This document shows, in pieces, positions 1 through 5,117 of a stretch of DNA of 7,835 nt. Each line of letters begins with the position of its first letter. Position 1 is the first letter of the stretch. A model generated the notes under the pieces. It saw only the letters and a program-made list of their open reading frames with translations, was not told where the DNA came from and made no database searches. Source of the stretch: Candidatus Schekmanbacteria bacterium GWA2_38_11 (lineage in GTDB: Bacteria > Schekmanbacteria > GWA2-38-11); the NCBI GenBank assembly GCA_001790645.1, contig MGDB01000104.1, forward strand, positions 1 through 7,835, read 5' to 3'. The position numbers and the translations under genes are program-made.

Positions 1-581
1 TCCTCAGTCTCCCCTTGTTGTTGTATGGGCAAGGGTTCTATTTCATGTTTGGGCTGTTTAGTCCTTACGACCTTCTTTTCTACAACAACAGGCTCCGGGT
101 TCGGCTTATATTCAAGTAGGCCTGATACAGGCTGTATACCTTGCATTATCTCTGATAACGCATCATAAATGTCGTATCCTTGCACCGGCTCACCACTCGC
201 TTTCTGGGTTAGGAATCTTAACACCCGCAGTTCCGGGATGGATAATTTAGATAGATCATAAGGTGACTCTATTTCATCATCCTTGTCAGAATCAGGGATC
301 AGGCCGGAGATGTTCAACGCTCGTAGGTCTGCCCGCAAGCTATCACTAACCCGTAAATAATCCATCAAATATGTTGTCTCGCCACCAATAGTAAGACCCT
401 GTAAAGCCATCATCAAACGGTACTTGTTAACAAGTGGTACAATTTCAAACTCCTGCTCAGGCTTGTGTTTTTTCCCATACCACCCTTTAAGACGCCGCCT
501 CAATTCCTTCTCAAACCTCTTTGCGGCTTTAGTAGCAGGGCGCCGTCCATCATTAACTTCAAGTTCTAAAAGTGAATCCAC
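1..581 (-). CDS. Unrecognised protein, partial, runs off the left edge
   Basis: This frame is open from base 600 to the left edge with no stop, so the 3' end of the gene lies outside the window. An in-frame TAG at 602-600 limits the start; the first good candidate is GTG at 581-579, with a purine-rich stretch (GGGAAAGG) somewhat far upstream. About 193 residues are visible. The N-terminal part is basic (RRPATKAAKRFEKELRRRLKGW), the middle looks helical (TTYLMDYLRVSDSLRADLRAL), and the part nearest the edge is rich in Pro, Glu and Gln, like a linker. I do not recognise the family. It is the last visible member of the minus-strand series after the ATPase and the 68-residue gene, about 170 bp downstream. 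A small terminase-like or other phage accessory role is possible from context only. That it is coding is well supported by sensible amino-acid content over 190 codons. Confidence 0.7.
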   Translation of the reverse strand, partial: MDSLLELEVNDGRRPATKAAKRFEKELRRRLKGWYGKKHKPEQEFEIVPLVNKYRLMMALQGLTIGGETTYLMDYLRVSDSLRADLRALNISGLIPDSDKDDEIESPYDLSKLSIPELRVLRFLTQKASGEPVQGYDIYDALSEIMQGIQPVSGLLEYKPNPEPVVVEKKVVRTKQPKHEIEPLPIQQQGETE

Positions 582-638
582 TAACCCTGTTTCCTTTCCC
601 TATACATTACATAGCCTATCAATACCCTATCCCTGCAT

Positions 639-660
639 AAAAATAGGGGACACTATTTTT
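639..660. repeat. Short palindrome, REP-like hairpin in the intergenic gap
   Basis: Two 8-base arms, AAAAATAG (639-646) and CTATTTTT (653-660), flank the 6-base centre GGGACA. It lies in the 170-bp non-coding gap between the 68-residue gene and the left-edge gene. It is AT-rich and lacks a GC-rich stem, so it is a poor intrinsic terminator. From memory it resembles short dispersed palindromes seen near REP-associated (Y1) transposases in some bacteria, but only one copy is present here. A competing pairing exists between CCCTAT just to the left (about 626-631) and ATAGGG inside the element. The rest of the gap (582-750) shows no gene that I can support. Confidence 0.4.
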
Positions 661-750
661 ATGAATACATTATTAGTCAATCAATTCAATGAGTTAACTT
701 ATTTTATTTTAATCAGTCATATTAAGTATTAAGCCCCCTTACCTGTAGCC

Positions 751-957
751 TCAGTTTATTACCTCCCTGCACTCCTCCAATAACTGTAAATCCGTCACCA
801 GACACCATGCCTGCACCGGGTCATGGGACTGCATAAACTTTAGATGTGCGATAAGGCTATGTAGTTCATGTACTTTACGTTCATAAGTTGATGCCATAAA
901 TTCATAGTATTCAACTTCATGTTCTAATTTCTGTATATGTAGCTTTACTGCATCCAT
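751..957 (-). CDS. Small coiled-coil protein, 68 aa, unknown function
   Basis: The gene begins at ATG 957-955 and ends with TGA at 753-751. A weak AGGG-type Shine-Dalgarno lies about 10 bases upstream. The protein is predicted almost wholly helical. Residues 1-45 (for example KLHIQKLEHEVEYYEFM, then YERKVHELHSLIAHL) have heptad-like hydrophobic spacing, as in a short coiled coil. I do not recognise a family, and no catalytic or metal-binding pattern is visible. It sits 40 bp after the ATPase stop, so it is probably co-transcribed with it. The arm of the 29-bp inverted repeat at 968-996 lies in its leader and reaches into the Shine-Dalgarno region. Its translation could therefore depend on RNA folding; this is inference. 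Small helical proteins next to phage replication genes are often accessory or partner proteins. Confidence 0.6.
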   Translation of the reverse strand: MDAVKLHIQKLEHEVEYYEFMASTYERKVHELHSLIAHLKFMQSHDPVQAWCLVTDLQLLEECREVIN

Positions 958-967
958 TGTCTATAAC

Positions 968-996
968 CCTATAAAACCACTAAAAGTAATAAATCT
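968..996 (+). repeat. Outer left arm of a perfect 29-bp inverted repeat
   Basis: This 29-base stretch is the exact reverse complement of 1169-1197, with 172 bases between the arms. It lies just past the ATPase stop codon (1000-998), in the leader of the 68-residue gene. Flanking bases do not match, so the repeat is exactly 29 bp. A related copy lies at 1097-1122. The sequence is AT-rich (core CCACTAAAAGTAATAAATCT). Confidence 0.9.
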
Positions 997-997
997 A

Positions 998-2587
998 TTA
1001 AACATCATCAAACTCATCTTTTATTGACCGTTCCATTACTCGATGAAGGACTCTACTTTTCAGTGAACCATTATTTCCTGTAGCATCTGTATATGTAGAT
1101 TTATTAGTTTTATTAGTTTTATTGGTATTTATACCAAATCCTTCATTTATATTATTTTCACTATTATCAGATTTATTACTTTTAGTGGTTTTATAGGTGT
1201 TTAACACATACTGCCCATATCCCTTTTTAATTACTATTCCAGTTTTTTCTAATTTAGATAATAGCTGTGCTACATTGCTCACAGACTTATCAAGAGCCTC
1301 AGCAATCTCTTTCAGCATCATTGGTCTGTCCTTTTCTCTCATCACTTCGATAATCTCCCGACGTTCCGGTGTAGTGTCCCACTCATCCGCTTCCCCTAAT
1401 AACTTCCAATGACCATTATCAGGACAAAATTCAATTGAAAGATTCGGACTATCTGCATCACGACTTGTTATCTTTAGAATAGCTTCATTTTGCCCCCGCT
1501 TCCTGTCAAGTAGCAGGATTGTGTCTGCCGCCCCTAAATGTCCCATAGTTCCACTTATTTTCTCAATCCAGTCCGCCGCATCGGCTTTACGTGTGTGATG
1601 TAATATTAAAATGGCAATTCCATATTTATCTGCTAAACGCTTAAGTATTCCAATGGCATCATAATCATCTGAGTAAGGGTTTCCACGTAGATTACGGGTC
1701 TGCCTAATTTTCTCCAGAACATCTACAACAATGAGTTTTATGCCATCATGTTTCTTTAAGAAATCTTCCATAGCCTCAATGCCACCGGCCCCTACTTGTG
1801 GCCAGATTGTGTGAAAGTGTAAGTTATCAGGCGGAAGCTCACCCATTAGCATATACAACAGTCTCTTCTTTATACGGGAAAAAGAATCTTCTAAGGCAAG
1901 ATAAAGCACCCCACCTTGTTGGACGGGTTCACCTAAAAACTCACAGCCAAATGAAGTTGCAATTGCTATTTGAAGGGCCATCCATGATTTTCCAATTTTG
2001 GGCGGGCCAGCCAAGAGGTCGGCCCCTACTGATAGTAAATCCTTTACATGAAAAACTTTATCCGGTAAATCCATAGAAAGGAGCTCATTTGCCGTGTGTC
2101 CTTGTAGGGAAGATGACATTCCTTCGTTGACCTCCGCCATGAATTCATATAGTTTCGAGTAAGCATAGTCTATGTTCTTTATGTCAAGACCTTTACGAAT
2201 ATTACTTATAAGTGTCTGTAACTCTTTTTCCTTAAATAATTTCTTCGCCTCATCCAGCAAGTAATTCACATTAAGTTCCTCAGCAGTATTCTCATACTGG
2301 TCTGATAAATCTGAAAGGACTTTCTCTGTATACTTCTCAGTTGACTCATCTAATTTACCCTCTCTTACTTCCCTTTCAAATATATCCTCTATGTGTTTTC
2401 CGGGAGCCTTTTCATACTGCTTATAATAGTCAATACACCACTTAGCTACTGTTTCAGCACCGGAGCCATTCAGGTATTCCTTCTTAAAAATTGGAATTAT
2501 ATTAGTAAGAAACTGATCTGATACGATCATGTATGTTAAAATCTTCTTCTCTTGTGAAAGGTCTACTTTAATTCTTCTTATTTCCAT
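998..2587 (-). CDS. RepA/DnaB-like RecA-fold ATPase (AAA_25 type) with C-terminal winged helix
   Basis: Probably a replicative helicase or helicase-like ATPase of a mobile element. Numbered from ATG 2587-2585 (529 aa), residues 1-150 are helical and resemble the N-terminal domain of DnaB-like phage helicases (DLSQEKKILTYMI). Walker A is GPPKIGKS (194-201), and an acidic LYLALED follows at about 228-234. Walker B is LIVVDVL (285-291) and the ILHHTRK motif (328-334) is typical of RepA-like RecA-fold ATPases. Residues about 404-461 form a winged helix (KEIAEALDKSVSNVAQLLSKLEKTGIV is its core). The tail from about 462 is low-complexity Asn/Lys/Thr and is encoded by the AT-rich repeats. A TTG nine codons upstream (2614) is also open, but ATG with the AGGAAGAAAGAGAAG leader is preferred. 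The start overlaps the 45-residue gene by about 20 nt. Domain reading is confident; the replication role is inferred from family and context. Confidence 0.85.
   Translation of the reverse strand: MEIRRIKVDLSQEKKILTYMIVSDQFLTNIIPIFKKEYLNGSGAETVAKWCIDYYKQYEKAPGKHIEDIFEREVREGKLDESTEKYTEKVLSDLSDQYENTAEELNVNYLLDEAKKLFKEKELQTLISNIRKGLDIKNIDYAYSKLYEFMAEVNEGMSSSLQGHTANELLSMDLPDKVFHVKDLLSVGADLLAGPPKIGKSWMALQIAIATSFGCEFLGEPVQQGGVLYLALEDSFSRIKKRLLYMLMGELPPDNLHFHTIWPQVGAGGIEAMEDFLKKHDGIKLIVVDVLEKIRQTRNLRGNPYSDDYDAIGILKRLADKYGIAILILHHTRKADAADWIEKISGTMGHLGAADTILLLDRKRGQNEAILKITSRDADSPNLSIEFCPDNGHWKLLGEADEWDTTPERREIIEVMREKDRPMMLKEIAEALDKSVSNVAQLLSKLEKTGIVIKKGYGQYVLNTYKTTKSNKSDNSENNINEGFGINTNKTNKTNKSTYTDATGNNGSLKSRVLHRVMERSIKDEFDDV
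1097..1122 (-). repeat. Middle copy of the AT-rich repeat, direct to 1169-1197
   Basis: On the minus strand this 26-base stretch matches 26 bases of the 1169-1197 copy at 23 positions by hand alignment. It encodes part of the NKTNKTNKST stretch of the ATPase tail. With 968-996 and 1169-1197 it makes three related copies within 230 bases. A small palindromic GGTAT-TT-ATACC (1124-1135) lies next to it. Confidence 0.7.
1169..1197 (-). repeat. Outer right arm of the 29-bp inverted repeat, inside the ATPase gene
   Basis: This is the exact reverse complement of 968-996. On the coding strand it reads through TYKTTKSNKS in the low-complexity tail of the ATPase. It is the copy most likely to be ancestral, because it is in frame and in coding sequence, but this cannot be decided from one sequence. 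Confidence 0.9.
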
Positions 2588-2705
2588 CTTCTCTTTCTTC
2601 CTGCTCCTGTTCAATCTTTTTCATATAATCTTGCACAGCAACCTCTGCCAAAAGCTTTACGATCTTTGCCAGTGCCGGATTAAGATGATTTTTATTTTTT
2701 ATCAT
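2568..2705 (-). CDS. Small overlapping protein, 45 aa, between regulator and ATPase
   Basis: The gene starts at ATG 2705-2703, inside the last codons of the regulator gene, and stops with TAA at 2570-2568, inside the start of the ATPase gene. The protein begins MIKNKNHLNPALAKIVKLLA and ends in a highly charged Lys/Glu/Gln helix (YMKKIEQEQEEREDGNKKN). It appears to be one or two amphipathic helices with no membrane segment or cysteines. The frame fills an otherwise empty 78-105 bp gap, and its overlaps with both neighbours are typical of translational coupling. I know of similar very short helical proteins between the regulator and replication ATPase in phage-like elements, but I cannot name a family. 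No strong Shine-Dalgarno precedes the start, which fits coupling to the upstream gene. Confidence 0.6.
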   Translation of the reverse strand: MIKNKNHLNPALAKIVKLLAEVAVQDYMKKIEQEQEEREDGNKKN

Positions 2706-2910
2706 TAAAGACAACCATTGCCTCGCACGCCGTCAGAAGTCCGGGGTCAACATCAAGAGCCTTCGATAATCTCATCACCATGTTCGGGCTCGGTATTACA
2801 ACCCCCCGTTCAAGGTTAGAGATCATCGCTGGAATTGTCCCGACCTTGGCCGCAAGTCCCTGTTGCGTTAAGCCTCGATCTATCCTTATCAGTTTCAAGT
2901 TTTTCATCAT
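2692..2910 (-). CDS. Cro/C1-type (XRE) helix-turn-helix regulator, 72 aa
   Basis: A single-domain DNA-binding protein. From ATG 2910-2908 the helix-turn-helix spans about residues 7-58, with the classic pattern LIRIDRGLTQQGLAAKVG, then MISNLERGVVIPS, then MRLSKALDV. Only a short C-terminal extension follows, and no peptidase (LexA/CI-type cleavage) domain is present. The frame is open further up to a GTG at 2961. ATG 2910 is preferred because AAGGAG (2922-2917) sits six bases upstream; a second ATG at 2907 is equally usable. It is the first gene of the minus-strand replication series and is divergent from the operon at 3074. It may control both directions from the shared AT-rich region at 2923-3073. 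Family assignment is confident; its targets are inferred. Confidence 0.88.
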   Translation of the reverse strand: MMKNLKLIRIDRGLTQQGLAAKVGTIPAMISNLERGVVIPSPNMVMRLSKALDVDPGLLTACEAMVVFNDKK

Positions 2911-2980
2911 GGCCAACTCCTTTATAAATATTATATGGAGATACTCATTTTCATTTGACACTGTTCCTAAAAAACTCCTT

Positions 2981-3007
2981 TTGTTAATCCTATTTTTTAT
3001 ATATAAT
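2981..3007 (+). promoter_or_regulatory. Candidate sigma70-type promoter for the 3074 operon
   Basis: A TTGTTA hexamer (2981-2986) is followed 15 bases later by a perfect TATAAT (3002-3007). The spacer is short; shifting the -35 by one base (TTTGTT) gives 16. Transcription would begin near 3014, giving a leader of about 60 bases before ATG 3074. The whole region is very AT-rich, so chance matches are likely. Confidence 0.4.
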
Positions 3008-3016
3008 AAGTATATA
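3000..3016. promoter_or_regulatory. Candidate operator, TATATA-ATAAG-TATATA
   Basis: Two TATATA half-sites separated by five bases overlap the candidate -10 box of the plus-strand operon, in the divergent region next to the XRE regulator gene. A dimer of that regulator could bind here and repress the operon. The low complexity of the site makes this tentative. Confidence 0.25.
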
Positions 3017-3073
3017 GTTAGCCTTACAGAAAACAGGGTTTGTTAAAATTTCGCATAAGATGGGGTTATACAG

Positions 3074-3586
3074 ATGAGTGATAATGGCTGGATAAATTGC
3101 AGTTCGGCCCATAAATGGGGTGTTCTCTACATGGAGACTAAAGTTAGTGATCCTGAAAAGCTGATTTTCGTTAACGTCCGCTCACAAGCCGGTACCTGCC
3201 ATGTGGGAGAGATTTCCCTTTTTAAGGACGATTTGAGTTATGATGGTGGCAAAGAAAATTGGGGTCATCTTTTGAAGTACGGATGGAGAGTACCTTTAGG
3301 CGATTACATTGACATTATGCAGGATCAGGAAGATGGAATTTATTTACATTCATGGACAGACCTTACTAAGGCATCAGGCAGGGGCAAAACTCGTATTCAA
3401 CAACTTATCAATTGTGGCTCGCTTGATGAGATTAAAAGAGATGGGCCTGCAATAATCTCCAGTAAGCCACTTGAGACTTTAGTAAAAGATATTGAAGACA
3501 TTACCAGAACTGGCAAGATAAAAAGAAGTGAAAATTGGAAGTTTAGGTGGGATAACACAAATACTAATAGTGGAAAGGAGCTATAA
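3074..3586 (+). CDS. Unrecognised 170-aa protein, first gene of a nuclease operon
   Basis: The gene starts at ATG 3074, with a GGGG-type ribosome site about ten bases upstream; an internal ATG at 3131 is an alternative start. The first half is mixed strand-like sequence with aromatic residues (LIFVNVRSQAGTCHVGEISL, then WGHLLKYGWRVPLGDYIDIM). The second half contains a helical segment (DLTKASGRGKTRIQQLINCG) that could be DNA-contacting, and a basic end (KIKRSENWKFRW). No signal peptide, membrane segment or known catalytic motif is visible, and I do not recognise the family. Its stop is only 2 nt before the start of the PD-(D/E)XK gene, whose Shine-Dalgarno lies inside this gene. The two are therefore almost certainly translated together, and a partner, regulatory or targeting role for the nuclease is a reasonable guess only. 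Confidence 0.75.
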   Translation: MSDNGWINCSSAHKWGVLYMETKVSDPEKLIFVNVRSQAGTCHVGEISLFKDDLSYDGGKENWGHLLKYGWRVPLGDYIDIMQDQEDGIYLHSWTDLTKASGRGKTRIQQLINCGSLDEIKRDGPAIISSKPLETLVKDIEDITRTGKIKRSENWKFRWDNTNTNSGKEL

Positions 3587-3588
3587 TC

Positions 3589-4437
3589 ATGATTGTAATA
3601 CCAGCAAAAGTCAAAGATAGATTAACTACAGGTATAAAAAAATACCAACCTGTGCTTGTAACAGCTAAATCCCGTGATATAAACGAGTCGGATACAGTCA
3701 CAATAATTACGGATATTCTGTCAGACGTTTTTGGATTTGATAAATTTTTGGAGATTACCTCTGAATACGCCATAAGAGGTACCTTTGTTGATCTCGCTAT
3801 TAAACTTGGGGGAACGCTTCAAATTCTAATTGAAGTTAAGGCTATTGGCTTAGGTTTGAAGGATTCATTTGTAAAACAAGCTATTGACTATGCCGCTAAT
3901 CAAGGCATTGAGTGGGTAGTATTAAGCAATGGAGTAACTTGGCAAATTTATAAGGTATCTTTCAGCAAGCCTATCAGCTTTGATCTCATTCTTGAAATTG
4001 ACTTCCTGAGTTTGAATCCGAGGAACCCAGACCATCTTGAAAACCTATATCTCTTGACTCGTGAAGGCATTGGTAAATCAATTCTTGAGAAGTATCATGC
4101 ACAAAAGCAAGCACTGAGCCGATTTTTTATCGGAGCAGTAATTCTTAGCAATGGGGTATTAACCGAAATTCGAAAGGAACTCCGTAAAATATCACCTGAT
4201 GTCAAAATTGATACTGAACAGATCAAAAACGTATTGGTACAAGAGGTATTAAAGCGTGATGTTCTGGAAGGTGAAAAGGCCGATGAAGCACGTCACAAGA
4301 TAGAAAAGATGACTAAAAAGTTGACAAACAAAAAAAATCCACCTGACGTGAGACAGGCAAATAATCTGAATGAATCAATAACAACTACAGATAAGGCTAA
4401 TAGTCCTACCGTAGCGCAACCCTTAAATAAGTCTTAA
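3589..4437 (+). CDS. Stand-alone PD-(D/E)XK nuclease-like protein (HsdR N-terminal domain type)
   Basis: Residues about 25-135 match the pattern of the N-terminal nuclease domain of type I restriction R subunits. There is an acidic helix (INESDTVTIITDIL, with E33 and D35), then FVDLAI (D68), then IEVKA (E82 and K84, the E-x-K pair), then QAIDYA (Q97 and Y101, a Q-x3-Y element) and the GIEWVVLSNGVTWQIYKV strand pair. All key residues are present, so it could be active. The usual helicase motor of HsdR is absent. Instead there is a helical C-terminal half and a polar, probably disordered tail from about residue 240. A strong AAAGGAG site (3574-3580) lies eight bases before the ATG. It ends an operon with the 170-residue gene and is followed by an intrinsic terminator. 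Family-level call is good; a defence or DNA-processing role is inferred. Confidence 0.82.
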   Translation: MIVIPAKVKDRLTTGIKKYQPVLVTAKSRDINESDTVTIITDILSDVFGFDKFLEITSEYAIRGTFVDLAIKLGGTLQILIEVKAIGLGLKDSFVKQAIDYAANQGIEWVVLSNGVTWQIYKVSFSKPISFDLILEIDFLSLNPRNPDHLENLYLLTREGIGKSILEKYHAQKQALSRFFIGAVILSNGVLTEIRKELRKISPDVKIDTEQIKNVLVQEVLKRDVLEGEKADEARHKIEKMTKKLTNKKNPPDVRQANNLNESITTTDKANSPTVAQPLNKS

Positions 4438-4463
4438 ATCCGGCCCCCGCTACCAAAAATAGC

Positions 4464-4497
4464 AAAGGGTTGTGGTATTTACCACAACCCTTTTTTT
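4464..4497 (+). terminator. Strong intrinsic terminator after the nuclease operon
   Basis: A perfect 13-bp stem (AAAGGGTTGTGGT, 4464-4476, with ACCACAACCCTTT, 4481-4493) encloses the loop ATTT. It runs into an unbroken T-tract to 4497, the form expected for a Rho-independent terminator. It lies 26 bases after the nuclease stop. The following stretch to 4602 shows no gene. Confidence 0.93.
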
Positions 4498-4602
4498 ATC
4501 TAAATTGGCAAGTTAAAAAGTTCTGTTAAAGTTTTCTCAAGGAAATCTTTGTGGTTATTGCACATGCCTGCAGATATGTGATAATAGTGGCTTGAGGGCC
4601 AT

Positions 4603-5070
4603 ATGAAGTTTATAGCCGATGAGATGCTTGGAAGGCTTGCGAAGTGGTTACGCATATTGGGTTATGATACTGCATATTTCAGGGATGTCCGGGACTCAGA
4701 ACTTTTAAGACTGTCTGTATTAGAAAAAAGGCTCCTGTTGACAAGGGATACCCTCCTGATCAGGAGGAGGGGTATAAAGAATTTTCTCTTTATATCATGT
4801 GACCAACTTTTTGAACAGATTAAGCAGGTAGTTAGAGAGCTTAAGATCCCCTACCCGGCTGAACCCTTTTCCCGGTGTATAATTTGCAATGACGTCCTCG
4901 AACCTTATACCAAAGAAGAGGCATGCAGAGCCGTTCCTGAATATGTCTGTAAGACACAGGATGTATTTGGCAAGTGCCCTAAGTGTCACAAGATATACTG
5001 GAAGGGGACGCATTATGCAAGGATGGAGAGAATCCTGGGAGAGTTGTTTGGTAGAGGGATTAAGACGTAA
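4603..5070 (+). CDS. Mut7-C (PIN-like) RNase domain protein with zinc ribbon
   Basis: A 155-residue protein of the Mut7-C/DUF82 family, a PIN-like ribonuclease fold that is soluble and metal-dependent in characterised relatives. The start KFIADEMLGRLAKWLRILGY (residues 2-21, with D6) and LLLTRD (44-49, with D49) are the family's acidic signatures. Two CxxC pairs (C92/C95 in RCIIC and C125/C128 in KCPKC) form the usual C-terminal zinc ribbon, and KGTHYARM follows as in relatives. The length is typical of free-standing family members. GAGGG lies four bases before the ATG, slightly close. A perfect 16-bp palindrome occurs inside the gene. The substrate is unknown in bacteria. It seems transcribed alone or with the next gene, 47 bases on. 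Confidence 0.9.
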   Translation: MKFIADEMLGRLAKWLRILGYDTAYFRDVRDSELLRLSVLEKRLLLTRDTLLIRRRGIKNFLFISCDQLFEQIKQVVRELKIPYPAEPFSRCIICNDVLEPYTKEEACRAVPEYVCKTQDVFGKCPKCHKIYWKGTHYARMERILGELFGRGIKT

Positions 5071-5117
5071 GGTGAAAAAAATATCTCTTTAGTATAAAAT
5101 ACCCTGTGGAAAACCAT

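Noticed and set aside
424..732. Plus-strand 102-codon frame over the left gap
   Set aside because: It is largely antisense to the well-supported minus-strand frame ending at 581, has no ribosome site, and its product is Ser/Leu-rich without domain character.
968..1197. CRISPR array from the three related repeats
   Set aside because: Only three copies, one inverted and one diverged, two of them inside a coding frame, with unequal spacing.
2588..2614. TTG start for the ATPase, adding nine residues
   Set aside because: The extra residues are only the Lys/Arg reading of the purine-rich ribosome-site stretch; ATG 2587 has the better context.
2911..2961. GTG start giving the XRE regulator 17 extra residues
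   Set aside because: The extension contains the AAGGAG site that serves ATG 2910, and the helix-turn-helix starts properly from that ATG.
3564..3773. Minus-strand 69-codon frame
   Set aside because: It is a shadow of the nuclease gene start, which has a strong Shine-Dalgarno and conserved residues on the other strand.
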